From an uncultured Caulobacteraceae bacterium (GTDB lineage Bacteria > Pseudomonadota > Alphaproteobacteria > Caulobacterales > TH1-2), in assembly GCA_937967425.1 (NCBI GenBank), contig CALBST010000233.1, forward strand, positions 1-19,135: a stretch of 19,135 nucleotides of DNA, given 5' to 3'. The position numbers and the translations under genes are program-made. This document shows positions 9,669 through 17,104 of the stretch, piece after piece. Positions within the stretch are counted from its first letter, which is position 1. Each line of letters begins with the position of its first letter. Below the pieces are notes generated by a model. The model saw only the letters and a list, made by a program, of their open reading frames with translations. It did not search any database and was not told the DNA's origin.

Positions 9669-10238
9669 ATGGCTAGCTCCGCCGCCGACACGCACGCTGC
9701 CGACACCGCCCATGCGACGGTGGACGCCACGCACGCCGCTGACGCCGCTCATGGCGCAGCGGCTGGCGGCGAACACGCGGCGTCATTCCCGCCGTTCGAT
9801 GCGTCATTGTTCCCGAGCCAGCTGATCTGGTTCGCGATCACGTTCGGGCTGCTCTATTACATCGTCTCGCGCCACATCCTGCCGAAGATTTCTTCGGTCG
9901 TGGAAACGCGCGCGGCGACGGTTGCGAGCGATCTAGACGCCGCCGCTCAGAAGAGCGCCGCCGCGGATGAAGCGCGCACCGAGATGGAAAAGGCTTCCGC
10001 CAAGGCGCGCGCCGAAGCTCGGGCGATGGTCGAAGCCGCGCGCGCCGACGTGACAGCGAAGCTCGCAGCTGAGCAAGAAGCCGCTGAAAAGCGGCTGGCG
10101 GCGAAGATCGCGGAAGCAGAGGCGAAGGTCGCGGCTGAGCGTCAGAAGGCGCTGGCCGAAGTGCCGGCCATTGCCGAAGCGCTCGCCCGCGAGATCGCCG
10201 ATAAGCTGGCGCCCTCCACCAAGCGCAACGCGGCGTAA
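9669..10238 (+). CDS. atpF2: F0F1 ATP synthase subunit b' with His/Ala-rich N-terminal extension
   Basis: b' pairs with b in the peripheral stalk that holds F1 still against the rotor; b/b' heterodimers are typical of alphaproteobacteria and phototrophs. The 189-residue protein has one membrane anchor at about 50-68 (QLIWFAITFGLLYYIVSRHI, with the conserved PSQLIWF) and then a long Ala/Glu/Lys-rich coiled coil to near the end. The first 40 residues are an unusual extension rich in Ala, His, Asp and Thr (His9, 15, 22, 28 and 36) on the short side of the membrane. Start ATG 9669, with no strong Shine-Dalgarno, probably coupled to atpE. The gene is also named atpG or atpX in some genomes. Confidence 0.93.
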   Translation: MASSAADTHAADTAHATVDATHAADAAHGAAAGGEHAASFPPFDASLFPSQLIWFAITFGLLYYIVSRHILPKISSVVETRAATVASDLDAAAQKSAAADEARTEMEKASAKARAEARAMVEAARADVTAKLAAEQEAAEKRLAAKIAEAEAKVAAERQKALAEVPAIAEALAREIADKLAPSTKRNAA

Positions 10239-10250
10239 GGGAGAAGCGTG

Positions 10251-10736
10251 ATGGAAATCACCGCAACTGAAGTCGCCTTCCTCGCGCTGCTGCTGTTCAT
10301 CGGCCTCTTGGTTTACCTGAAGGTGCCAGCGGCGATTATGGGCATGCTCGATCAGCGTTCTCAGGCGATCGCGAAAGAGTTGCACGAGGCGCGCCGTCTC
10401 CGCGAGGAAGCCGAAAAGCTTCATGCGGAATACATCGCCAAGCGCGCGGCGGCCGAGGCGGAAGCCAAGGAAATCGTCGCGAGCGCGAAGGAACAAGCTG
10501 CTCTGGTCGCCGAAGAGACCCGCGCTTCGATGCAGGCCGCCATGGCCCGCCGCGAGCGCCAAGCCGACGATCGTATCGCCGCTGCCGGCTCGAAGGCGGC
10601 GGACGAGGTCCGCGCTGCAGCAACGGAAGCCGCGATCGCCGCGGCCGAAAAACTGATCCGCGAGCGCATGAACGACGGCTCGCAAGCAGCCCTCGTCCAG
10701 GAAGGCGCGGCGGACTTGAAGCGGAAGTTCGCCTGA
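10251..10736 (+). CDS. atpF: F0F1 ATP synthase subunit b
   Basis: The second peripheral stalk subunit, 161 residues. A membrane helix at about 6-27 (ATEVAFLALLLFIGLLVYLK) is followed by the conserved short linker VPAAIMGMLDQRSQAI and a long charged coiled coil (LREEAEKLHAEY onward) that reaches F1 and the delta subunit. I use ATG 10251, seven bases after GGGAG. A GTG directly before it (10248) would add one residue and sits only four bases from the Shine-Dalgarno. The gene lies 12 bp after b' and is the last of the operon; a terminator begins about 40 bp after its stop. Confidence 0.95.
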   Translation: MEITATEVAFLALLLFIGLLVYLKVPAAIMGMLDQRSQAIAKELHEARRLREEAEKLHAEYIAKRAAAEAEAKEIVASAKEQAALVAEETRASMQAAMARRERQADDRIAAAGSKAADEVRAAATEAAIAAAEKLIRERMNDGSQAALVQEGAADLKRKFA

Positions 10737-10776
10737 CGCCCGCGAGAGCCAAGTCATCGCGAGACAAGATTGACGG

Positions 10777-10807
10777 GCCGGAGCTAAGCTCCGGCTCGTT
10801 CTTGTTT
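10777..10807 (+). terminator. intrinsic terminator of the F0 operon
   Basis: GCCGGAG (10777-10783) and CTCCGGC (10789-10795) pair around CTAAG. The downstream tract TCGTTCTTGTTT is T-rich but interrupted, so termination may be partial, leaving some read-through into the next gene 10 bp further on. Confidence 0.75.
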
Positions 10808-10817
10808 GGAGGCGGTC

Positions 10818-11186
10818 ATGGGCGTTCTTGCGCGCATCCTCGTGGCGATGGTGGCGCTGCTGCATTTCGGCTTCCTGGTGCTGGAGATGTTTCTCTGGAC
10901 CGGCTCCATCGGCCAGGGTGTGTTCGGCATGACGCCGGAGTTCGCCGATCAGAGCGCCGCGCTCGCCGCGAACCAAGGGCTCTACAACGGCTTCCTCGCT
11001 GTCGGCCTTTTGTGGGGTGCGGTGCGCACGTCGCGCGAGTTCATGATCTTCTTTCTACTCTGCGTGATCGTCGCCGGCATCTATGGCGGGCTCACCGCGA
11101 AGATGAGCATCCTCTATATTCAAGCTGTGCCAGGCCTGATCGCCTTGCTTGCGGTGTTGGCGGCGAAATCGAGAACACACGGGTGA
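10818..11186 (+). CDS. DUF1304 family integral membrane protein
   Basis: A 122-residue protein with four predicted membrane segments: about 3-24, 50-66, 72-92 and 96-115. The family signature is visible as LHFGFLVLEMFLW, VFGMTPEFA and LAANQGLYNGFLAVGLLWG. DUF1304 proteins are small inner-membrane proteins of unknown function, so none is proposed. The start is ATG 10818, with GGAGG five bases before it. An in-frame TTG at 10806 would overlap the Shine-Dalgarno and is rejected. It follows the atp terminator closely and could be reached by read-through, but no functional link to ATP synthase is known. No promoter of its own is clear. Confidence 0.85.
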   Translation: MGVLARILVAMVALLHFGFLVLEMFLWTGSIGQGVFGMTPEFADQSAALAANQGLYNGFLAVGLLWGAVRTSREFMIFFLLCVIVAGIYGGLTAKMSILYIQAVPGLIALLAVLAAKSRTHG

Positions 11187-11204
11187 TGCGAACCGCTCGC
11201 ACGT

Positions 11205-11233
11205 TTGACGCCGCACGCGATGCTTCCTATGTA
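11205..11233 (+). promoter_or_regulatory. sigma-70-type promoter of the Mn2+ riboswitch / GDT1 unit
   Basis: TTGACG (11205-11210), a 17-base spacer and TATGTA (11228-11233). The -35 with following CC matches the Caulobacter TTGACGS consensus. A start site near 11240 would fall at the 5' strand of the riboswitch P1 helix, which supports both calls. Confidence 0.72.
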
Positions 11234-11238
11234 GCGCA

Positions 11239-11391
11239 CGTTCTCGGGGAGTAGCCGGCCGCAACATAGGCGGCGCCCGCGTCAACATACTTGCTGCGAG
11301 CAGCATGGCGCAGGCGGCGGATCTTTGATCCGGATTGGCGAGACCGACGACGCTCCCCCACGCGAGGGCCGCGCGGGTGTTCGCGTCGTCG
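11239..11391 (+). ncRNA. yybP-ykoY (Mn2+-sensing) riboswitch with expression platform
   Basis: The conserved loop elements of this class appear in order: GGGGAGTAGC (11246-11255), GTCAACATAC (11281-11290) and GGCGAGACC (11337-11345). Helices that can form are P1 (11239-11247 with 11344-11352, eight of nine pairs), GCCGC/GCGGC (11258-11262 with 11270-11274), and the small hairpins GCTGC-GA-GCAGC and GGATC-TTT-GATCC. The 3' strand of P1 is also half of a rival hairpin, CGACGACGC (11345-11353) with GCGTCGTCG (11383-11391), so aptamer and hairpin exclude each other. The class binds Mn2+ and usually turns on Mn efflux genes. The gene 28 bp downstream is a GDT1-type transporter, a known partner. 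No T-run follows the rival hairpin, so control is probably not by simple intrinsic termination. Confidence 0.88.
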
Positions 11392-11419
11392 TGTCAACGC
11401 AGGCCCCGGTTTACATTTC

Positions 11420-11995
11420 ATGGAAGCACTCTGGACATCCGCCGGCCTCGTCGCGATCGCGGAGATTGGCGACAAGACGCAGCTGCTCTCGATCGTGCTC
11501 GCGGCGCGTTTCCGGGCGCCGGTGCCGATTATTCTTGGGATTCTCTGCGCGACCTTGCTCAACCACGCCGCCGCGGCGGCGCTCGGCTTCATCATTGCGG
11601 GCTGGTTGAGCGGACAAGCCTTCCAGCTTGTCATCGGCGCAGCGTTCATCGCCATGGCGGCGTGGGCGCTGCTTCCGGACAAGGAAGATGAGCGCGCCGC
11701 CCAAACCAACGCCGGCGGCGTATTCCTCACAACGCTCGCCGCATTTTTCCTGGTCGAGATCGGCGACAAGACCCAGATCGCCACTTCCCTGCTCGCTGCC
11801 CGCTTTCAGGACATCGCGTTGGTCACCGCCGGCACGACGCTCGGCATGATGGCGGCAAATGTGCCAGCGGTTTTGCTGGGGGAAACGGTCACCAAAATCG
11901 TGCCGCTCGCTTATGTACGCGCCTCAGCCGCTATTCTGATGGCGGCGACGGGCGTGTGGGTGATCGTTGCGGCGCTCCTGGCGAGCGCCGCTTGA
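11420..11995 (+). CDS. TMEM165/GDT1 (UPF0016) family cation transporter, probably Mn2+ efflux
   Basis: A 191-residue inner-membrane protein made of two homologous halves of about three helices each. Each half has the family's cation-binding signature, EIGDKTQ, at residues 15-21 and 113-119. The middle loop is charged (LLPDKEDERAAQ, about 85-96). Bacterial members such as MneA/MntX export Mn2+, and the eukaryotic ones move Mn2+, Ca2+ and H+. The Mn2+ riboswitch upstream makes manganese the likely substrate. I start at ATG 11420 (MEALWTSAGLVAIAE), where the hydrophobic protein begins; upstream frame extensions cross the riboswitch. There is no good Shine-Dalgarno near this ATG (AGG is 16 bases away), so initiation may be weak or RNA-structure dependent. 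Its TGA directly abuts the gcvPB stop on the other strand. Confidence 0.9.
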   Translation: MEALWTSAGLVAIAEIGDKTQLLSIVLAARFRAPVPIILGILCATLLNHAAAAALGFIIAGWLSGQAFQLVIGAAFIAMAAWALLPDKEDERAAQTNAGGVFLTTLAAFFLVEIGDKTQIATSLLAARFQDIALVTAGTTLGMMAANVPAVLLGETVTKIVPLAYVRASAAILMAATGVWVIVAALLASAA

Positions 11996-13516
11996 TCATT
12001 CTGCCGCCACCTTCGCACCGGCGCCGTTATCACCTCGCCGCCAGCGCAGCTTTGGCTGACGCGCGGCGCGGGTGTCGTCCAAGCGGCGCATTGGCGTGAG
12101 CTTTGGCGCTTGCTTGAAGAACTCCACATCGCCCGCCTTCACGCGCTCTGCGAGCGCGATCATCACGTCGGCAAAGCGGTCAAGTTCGCGCTTTGGCTCG
12201 GTTTCTGTGGGCTCGATCAGCATGGCGCCGTGGACGACCAGTGGGAAGTAGGTCGTGAACGGGTGATAGCCCTCGTCCAAGAGCGCCTTGGCGACGTCGA
12301 TGGTTTCGACGCCTTTCGGCTTGATCGATGAATCGTCGAGCAGCACTTCGTGCATGCACGGGCGATCGCCGAACGGGGCTGAGAAATGCGGCTTCAGGCG
12401 CGCCAGCAGATAATTGGCGTTTAGAACCGCGTCTTCAGCGACTTGGCGCAGGCCATCGCTGCCGTGGCTCATCATGTAGGTGAGCGCGCGCGTGAACATG
12501 CCCATCTGGCCGTGGAAAGCGCACATGCGGCCGAAGGCTTGCGTGCCCTGGGTGTGCTCACGCAGTTCACGGGTCTCGCCGCGCAGCACGATGTGCGGCA
12601 CCGGCGCGAACGGCGCGAGCGCGGCGGAGAGCACGGTCGGGCCAGCGCCCGGGCCGCCGCCGCCGTGCGGGGTTGAGAACGTTTTGTGCAGGTTGATGTG
12701 CATGGCGTCGACGCCGAGATCGCCGGGGCGCACCTTGCCGACGATGGCGTTGTAGTTGGCGCCATCGCAATAGAAGTACGCGCCGACCGCATGCACGGCG
12801 TCGGCGATCTTCTTGATGTCGGGCTCGAACAGGCCGCAGGTGTTCGGGTTGGTGATCATGATCGCGGCGACATCGGGGCCGAGCTTGGCGATGACGTCTT
12901 CGAGATCGACGCGGCCGTCCTCGTCGCCCTTCACTTCATCGACGGTGAAACCAGCTGCGGCGGCCGTGGCGGGATTGGTGCCGTGCGCGGAGCTTGGCAC
13001 GAGCACGCGCTTGCGGTGGCTTTCGCCGCGCGCTTCGAGCGCTGCTTTGATCGCGAGCATGCCGCACATCTCGCCGTGCGCGCCGGCCTTCGGCGAGAGT
13101 GCGACGGCGGGCATGCCGGTAAGCGTACAGAGCCAATGCGCCAGCTCGTCCATCAGTTCGAGCGCGCCTTGGATCGTGGACGTCGGCTGCAGGGGATGGA
13201 GATCCGCGAAGCCTTCGAACCGCGCCGCGCGCTCATTGAGGCGCGGATTGTGCTTCATCGTGCACGAACCGAGCGGGAAAAGGCCAAGATCGATGGCGTA
13301 GTTCTTTTGGCTCAAGCGCACGAAGTGGCGCATCGTTTCCGGCTCGGAGAGCCCAGGCAGATCAAGCGCGGCTTTGCGCGTGAGGCCGCCGAGCTTGTTC
13401 GGCGTGCCTTTCGGCGCGGGCAGATCGACGCCCGTGCCTGTGGCGTGACCGGTTTCGAAGATCAGCGGCTCAGCTTGCAGAAGGCCGCGATTGCCGGAGG
13501 TGGTTTCGGTGATCAT
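11996..13516 (-). CDS. gcvPB: glycine dehydrogenase (decarboxylating) subunit 2
   Basis: With GcvPA it forms the P-protein of the glycine cleavage system, which decarboxylates glycine on pyridoxal phosphate and passes aminomethyl to lipoyl-GcvH. This 506-residue subunit carries the PLP lysine, Lys278, in HINLHKTFSTPHGGGGPG. Also visible are the substrate/cofactor segments LGSCTMKHNP, SPKAGAHGE and PSSAHGTNPA. The start is ATG 13516 (MITETTSGNRG), with GGAG seven bases upstream. A longer frame to 13612 only translates a GC-rich repeat and is rejected. The Lys/Arg-rich C-terminal tail is somewhat long. It is last in the gcv operon, separated from gcvPA by 187 bp of repeats, and its stop abuts that of the convergent GDT1 gene. 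Confidence 0.97.
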   Translation of the reverse strand: MITETTSGNRGLLQAEPLIFETGHATGTGVDLPAPKGTPNKLGGLTRKAALDLPGLSEPETMRHFVRLSQKNYAIDLGLFPLGSCTMKHNPRLNERAARFEGFADLHPLQPTSTIQGALELMDELAHWLCTLTGMPAVALSPKAGAHGEMCGMLAIKAALEARGESHRKRVLVPSSAHGTNPATAAAAGFTVDEVKGDEDGRVDLEDVIAKLGPDVAAIMITNPNTCGLFEPDIKKIADAVHAVGAYFYCDGANYNAIVGKVRPGDLGVDAMHINLHKTFSTPHGGGGPGAGPTVLSAALAPFAPVPHIVLRGETRELREHTQGTQAFGRMCAFHGQMGMFTRALTYMMSHGSDGLRQVAEDAVLNANYLLARLKPHFSAPFGDRPCMHEVLLDDSSIKPKGVETIDVAKALLDEGYHPFTTYFPLVVHGAMLIEPTETEPKRELDRFADVMIALAERVKAGDVEFFKQAPKLTPMRRLDDTRAARQPKLRWRRGDNGAGAKVAAE

Positions 13517-13534
13517 GCGGCGTCTCCAAGAGAA

Positions 13535-13582
13535 GCGCCCCCTTCCCCCTTGCGGGGAAGGGGTAGGGGAAGGGGGGCGTTC
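13535..13582. repeat. palindromic GC-rich repeat, copy 1 (gcvPA-gcvPB spacer)
   Basis: CCCCCTTCCCC (13538-13548) can pair either with the near GGGGAAGGGG (13554-13563) or perfectly with GGGGAAGGGGG (13566-13576), so two rival hairpins are possible. Read on the minus strand it begins GAACGCCCCCC, like copy 2 read on the plus strand. The two copies are therefore in opposite orientation. Confidence 0.75.
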
Positions 13583-13643
13583 AGCCACTGCGGGGTTTTC
13601 AGGATCAAGCACTGTTCATTTTCTTGCAGTCGACGGCGCTTCG

Positions 13644-13692
13644 GAACGCCCCCCACCCCCTGCCCCCGCCCCGCCAGGGGGCGGGGGTTTTT
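13644..13692. repeat. palindromic GC-rich repeat, copy 2, terminator-shaped on the plus strand
   Basis: It begins GAACGCCCCCC and aligns with the reverse complement of copy 1 over about 45 bases with few mismatches. CCCCCGCCCC (13663-13672) pairs with GGGGCGGGGG (13678-13687), and TTTTT follows at 13688-13692. That has the form of an intrinsic terminator for plus-strand (antisense) transcription. On the operon strand it has no T-run and should not stop gcvPB expression. Confidence 0.75.
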
Positions 13693-13703
13693 GGCAGCGA
13701 CGC

Positions 13704-15047
13704 TCATTGGAGCACCTCCTTCAACGCTTTCGCAAACGCGGTGATGTCTTCGTCGGTGTTCATTTCGGTGGCGCAGGTGATGAGGACGTTGTCCATGCCT
13801 GCTTTCGGGTTGAGGCGGCTCATGGCGACGCCGCCGATGACGCCCTTCTCCGCGAGCTTATCGACAACCTCTTGCGCCGGCTTCGTCAGCTTCACGGCGA
13901 TTTCGTTGAAAAAGCGCGAGGTCAACACCTCGACGCCCTTCACGCCGGCGAGCGCTTCGGCGAGTTCGATCGCCTTCTCGTGATTGAGCGTTGCGAGACG
14001 GCGCAACCCCTCTTCGCCGAGCAAGGTCATGTGGATCGTCCACGCAAGCTGGCAAAGGCCGCTATTGGTGCAGATGTTGCTCGTCGCCTTCTCGCGGCGA
14101 ATATGTTGCTCGCGCGTGGAGAGCGTCAGCACGAAGCCGCGCTTGCCGTCGGCGTCGATGGTTTCGCCGGCGACGCGGCCCGGCATTTGGCGGATGTATT
14201 TTTCTTTGACTGCGAAGAGGCCAACATACGGCCCGCCGAAGTTCAGCGCGTTGCCGATCGATTGGCCTTCGCCGCAGACGATGTCGGCGCCCATGGCGCC
14301 GGCCGGTTCGATCAGGCCGAAGGCGACGCATTCGGTGAAGGTCGCCACCATCAGCGCGCCGGCGCCGTGGGCGGCTTCACCGATCTTGGTGAGATCAGTC
14401 ACCGTGCCGAACACGTTCGGCGATTGCACGATGACGGCGGCGACATCGGCGCCCAGTTCTTTCGTCACCGCCGCTTCGTCATCGACGGCGGCAGGCAGTG
14501 CAACGATCTCGAGGCCGAGCGCCTCGCACGCAGTGCGGGCGGTGTCGACGTAGTGCGGGTGAACGCCGCCGGAGAAGACGATCTTCTTCCGCTTGGTCAC
14601 GCGCGCGGCCATCATCGCCGCTTCGGCGGTGGCCGTCGAGCCGTCGTACATCGAGGCGTTCGCCACCTCCATGTCGAGCAATTGCGCGACTTGGCTTTGG
14701 AATTCGTAGAGCGCTTGCAGCGTGCCTTGCGCGATTTCCGGCTGGTACGGCGTGTACGCGGTCAGAAACTCGCTGCGCTGGATCAGGTGATCGACGCTGG
14801 CCGGGACGTGATGGCGATAGGCGCCGGCGCCGAGGAAGAACGCGGTGCGGCCGGCTGGCGTATTCTTTTCGGCCAGGCGCTGCAGGTGGCGGTGCACCTC
14901 GATCTCGCCCTGCGCTTTCGGCAGCGGCACGAGGTTTTTCAGCACGGCGGACTTCGGCACGTCGACAAAAAGCTCATCGACGGTCTTCGCGCCAATGACC
15001 TTGAGCATTTGCTCGCGGTCGACATCGGTGAGTGGGAGATAACGCAT
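13704..15047 (-). CDS. gcvPA: glycine dehydrogenase (decarboxylating) subunit 1
   Basis: Partner of GcvPB in the P-protein, 447 residues, the usual length for split-type subunit 1. It has the same fold as subunit 2 but lacks the PLP lysine. Typical segments are [54 protein letters not shown], and [20 protein letters not shown] in the C-terminal half. Start ATG 15047 ([20 protein letters not shown]), with AGGAAG just upstream. It lies 7 bp after the unknown 149-residue gene, so it is probably translated from the same message. Confidence 0.97.
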   Translation of the reverse strand: MRYLPLTDVDREQMLKVIGAKTVDELFVDVPKSAVLKNLVPLPKAQGEIEVHRHLQRLAEKNTPAGRTAFFLGAGAYRHHVPASVDHLIQRSEFLTAYTPYQPEIAQGTLQALYEFQSQVAQLLDMEVANASMYDGSTATAEAAMMAARVTKRKKIVFSGGVHPHYVDTARTACEALGLEIVALPAAVDDEAAVTKELGADVAAVIVQSPNVFGTVTDLTKIGEAAHGAGALMVATFTECVAFGLIEPAGAMGADIVCGEGQSIGNALNFGGPYVGLFAVKEKYIRQMPGRVAGETIDADGKRGFVLTLSTREQHIRREKATSNICTNSGLCQLAWTIHMTLLGEEGLRRLATLNHEKAIELAEALAGVKGVEVLTSRFFNEIAVKLTKPAQEVVDKLAEKGVIGGVAMSRLNPKAGMDNVLITCATEMNTDEDITAFAKALKEVLQ

Positions 15048-15054
15048 TCGCTTC

Positions 15055-15504
15055 CTAGCCCTTCACAACTTGATTTCGATAATCGGCCCATTGGCCAAAG
15101 GCGCGCTCGACAGCGCGCAAAACGTCGTCCCGCGATTTCGTGACGTGGACGACGTGCTTCAGGTCGCCCACCAACTCTGAGGCGCTCTCGCGCTCGCGTA
15201 CGGTGAGGATTGGGAGCGGCTCGCCCGATGGGATGACGGCGAGCCATCCGGTGCGATCCAGCACATCAAACAGGAACGCCGCCTCCGCTTCGCCCCAGCC
15301 GCGCAACGAGAGCATACCGCCGGCCTTGCCAACGCCTGCATAAAATTCGACGCCGCCGCCATCGCGCAAATCGAAGTGATAACCGCTCTTATCCGGCGCG
15401 GACGGACCGCCGTGCTTGACGGACGCTTCACTCAGCGCCCGCGCCGTCGCGGGATCGAGCGGCGCGGTTCCTTCGATAGGATGGATGAAGATGTCGAATG
15501 ACAA
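15055..15504 (-). CDS. unknown 149-residue protein embedded in the gcv operon
   Basis: I do not recognise a named family. The protein begins [18 protein letters not shown], has no signal peptide or membrane segment, and looks like a small soluble alpha/beta protein: a Gly-rich strand region at 45-80 ([27 protein letters not shown]), a middle helix ([15 protein letters not shown]) and a helical C-terminus ([20 protein letters not shown]). The start is TTG at 15504, three bases after the gcvH stop, chosen because the only later Met (in GGMLSL) is deep inside. No strong Shine-Dalgarno is present, so it is probably coupled to gcvH. It sits between gcvH and gcvPA with 3 bp and 7 bp gaps, so it is expressed with them. 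A role in glycine cleavage is only a guess from position. Confidence 0.82.
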   Translation of the reverse strand: MSFDIFIHPIEGTAPLDPATARALSEASVKHGGPSAPDKSGYHFDLRDGGGVEFYAGVGKAGGMLSLRGWGEAEAAFLFDVLDRTGWLAVIPSGEPLPILTVRERESASELVGDLKHVVHVTKSRDDVLRAVERAFGQWADYRNQVVKG

Positions 15505-15507
15505 GCG

Positions 15508-15882
15508 CTAGAGGCCCTTCACATAGTCGGCGTAGGCGGCCTCATCCATGAGGCCGTCGAGTTCGCTCTTGTCAGCGATCTTCAGCTTCACGAACCAGCC
15601 CCCGTCTTGCGGCGCGTCGTTGATGATCTGCCATTGCTCGTTCTTGATCTCGGCATTGGCTTCGACGACTTCGCCGGAGATCGGCGCGTAGACATCGGAA
15701 GCCGTCTTCGCGCTTTCGACGACGGCCATGTCGTCGCCTTGCTTGAAGCTTTTGCCTAGCTCCGGCAGCTCGGCGTAGACGACATCGCCCAATTGCTCGG
15801 CGGCGTAGGTGCTGATGCCGACGGTGGCGATGTCGCCGTCGAGTTCAACCCACTCGTGGTCCTTGGTGTAGCGCTTGGTCAT
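15508..15882 (-). CDS. gcvH: glycine cleavage system H protein
   Basis: GcvH carries the lipoyl arm that shuttles aminomethyl between the P-, T- and L-proteins. At 124 residues it has the usual length. The lipoylation site is Lys59 in AVVESAKTASDVY, and the flanking beta-sandwich motifs are intact: HEWVELDGDIATVGISTYAA, LGDVVYAELPELG, APISGEVVEAN and GGWFVKLK. The ATG at 15882 (MTKRYTKDHEWVELD) is the family's normal start. The open frame continues further upstream, but only as a shadow of gcvT. It follows gcvT by 5 bp. Confidence 0.97.
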   Translation of the reverse strand: MTKRYTKDHEWVELDGDIATVGISTYAAEQLGDVVYAELPELGKSFKQGDDMAVVESAKTASDVYAPISGEVVEANAEIKNEQWQIINDAPQDGGWFVKLKIADKSELDGLMDEAAYADYVKGL

Positions 15883-15887
15883 GGGCC

Positions 15888-17057
15888 TTAAGCTCCCTTC
15901 TTCGGGCGGTGATAACGATGCGGAACGAATGGCAGAGGCACGACGGTGGCTGCGCGCGCTTGGCCGCGGATCATGAGTTCGAGCCCAGTGCCAGGCTCGG
16001 CGAACTGAGCGTCGACATAGCCCATCGAGATCGGCGCGTTGAGGATGGGTGAGAAACCGCCGCTCGTGACAACGCCGACCTTTTTGCCGTCCTTGTAAAT
16101 CTCCACGCCCTCGCGCGCGGGTGCGCGATCGTTCGGCCGGATGCCAACGCGCTTGCGCGTGGCGCCCAAATCGTACTCGCGCAGAATGCGCTTGGCGCCC
16201 GGAAAATCCTTGGCTTCGCGGCGGCGCTTTTGGATCGTCCAAGCGAGATCGGCTTCGATCGGCGACGTGGTCGGATCGAGATCGTGGCCATAGAGGCAAA
16301 GACCCGCCTCGAGACGCAGCGAGTCACGCGCGCCGAGGCCGATCGGCTTCACTTCGGCATGCGCGAGCAGCGCATTGGCGAGATCGGCGGCGTTTTCTGC
16401 ACGGACGAGAATCTCGTATCCGTCTTCGCCGGTGTAGCCTGAGCGCGTAACGGTGATGCGGCCGAACTTATCGAAGCGCTTGACCGTCATGAAGTTCATA
16501 TCGCCGAGCGCGGGATCGATCACGGCGGCCGCGACCTCGTGCGCCGTCGGGCCCTGCAGCGCGAGCAGACAGCGATCGTCGGCGCGGACGAGATTGGCTT
16601 CGCCCTTCGTCGCTTCTTCGATCAGCGCCCAGTCCTGATGCTTACAACCAGCATTGACGACAATGTAGAGATCGCCAGCGGCGCCTGGTTCAGCCGGGCG
16701 CGCGATCATCAGATCGTCCAGCACGCCGCCGTCTTCGTTGGTGATCATCGTGTAGCGGACTTGGCCGGGCTTCAGGCCCTGGATGTCGGCCGGGACCAGG
16801 CGCTCGATCAGCGAGGCAATCTTCTTGTGCGCTTCGTCGCCTTCAAGGCCATGCCCTTTCGGCAAAGCGAAGAAGCTTGGACCCATGTGCGAGACATCGA
16901 AGAGTCCCGCATGCGAGCGCGTCCAATTGTGCTCGGGGATCAGGCCCTCGAACTGGAGCGGCATGTCGTAGCCGGCGAAATCGCCGAACTTGGAAGTGCG
17001 CGCGCGCCAGATGGCGTCGAGCGGCAACTTAATCGGTGATGATCCGGCTTCGGCCAT
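15888..17057 (-). CDS. gcvT: glycine cleavage system T protein (aminomethyltransferase)
   Basis: GcvT releases ammonia from aminomethyl-GcvH and makes 5,10-methylene-tetrahydrofolate. The protein has 389 residues, close to the usual 365-380. Motifs seen: the N-terminal GLFDVSHMGP, VNAGCKHQDWALI in the folate domain, RSGYTGEDGYEI, GLGARDSLRLEAGLCLYGHD, and a C-terminal barrel domain ending RYHRPKKGA. I start at ATG 17057 (MAEAGSSPIKL), which has GGGA about seven bases upstream. An in-frame ATG at 17084 would add nine residues but has no Shine-Dalgarno and falls inside a leader hairpin. It is first in the gcv operon, 48 bp after a tandem glycine riboswitch that should switch the operon on when glycine is plentiful. 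Confidence 0.96.
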   Translation of the reverse strand: MAEAGSSPIKLPLDAIWRARTSKFGDFAGYDMPLQFEGLIPEHNWTRSHAGLFDVSHMGPSFFALPKGHGLEGDEAHKKIASLIERLVPADIQGLKPGQVRYTMITNEDGGVLDDLMIARPAEPGAAGDLYIVVNAGCKHQDWALIEEATKGEANLVRADDRCLLALQGPTAHEVAAAVIDPALGDMNFMTVKRFDKFGRITVTRSGYTGEDGYEILVRAENAADLANALLAHAEVKPIGLGARDSLRLEAGLCLYGHDLDPTTSPIEADLAWTIQKRRREAKDFPGAKRILREYDLGATRKRVGIRPNDRAPAREGVEIYKDGKKVGVVTSGGFSPILNAPISMGYVDAQFAEPGTGLELMIRGQARAATVVPLPFVPHRYHRPKKGA

Positions 17058-17104
17058 TGCTTGTCCCAGGTTTGCGCGGCGCATGCGTTCGCGTGCATGC
17101 AGCC

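Noticed and set aside
10770..10786. TTGACGG...GCTAAG as a promoter for the DUF1304 gene
   Set aside because: The spacing between the two elements is only about six bases, and they overlap the atp terminator stem.
11291..11419. N-terminal extension of the GDT1 protein
   Set aside because: It translates riboswitch sequence into an Arg-rich stretch. The hydrophobic family protein begins at 11420.
13517..13612. N-terminal extension of GcvPB (reads PSPTPSPQGGRGRFSWRR...)
   Set aside because: It is the translation of the palindromic GC-rich repeat. The ATG at 13516 has its own Shine-Dalgarno.
13663..13692. Plus-strand intrinsic terminator as the end of a real plus-strand gene
   Set aside because: No supported plus-strand gene lies upstream. 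The hairpin and T-run belong to a repeat element, so it is kept as repeat rather than terminator.
12686..15143. Long plus-strand frames (352 and 550 residues) opposite gcvPB and gcvPA
   Set aside because: They have no domains or ribosome binding sites and cross the repeats in the spacer; they are shadows of the gcv genes.
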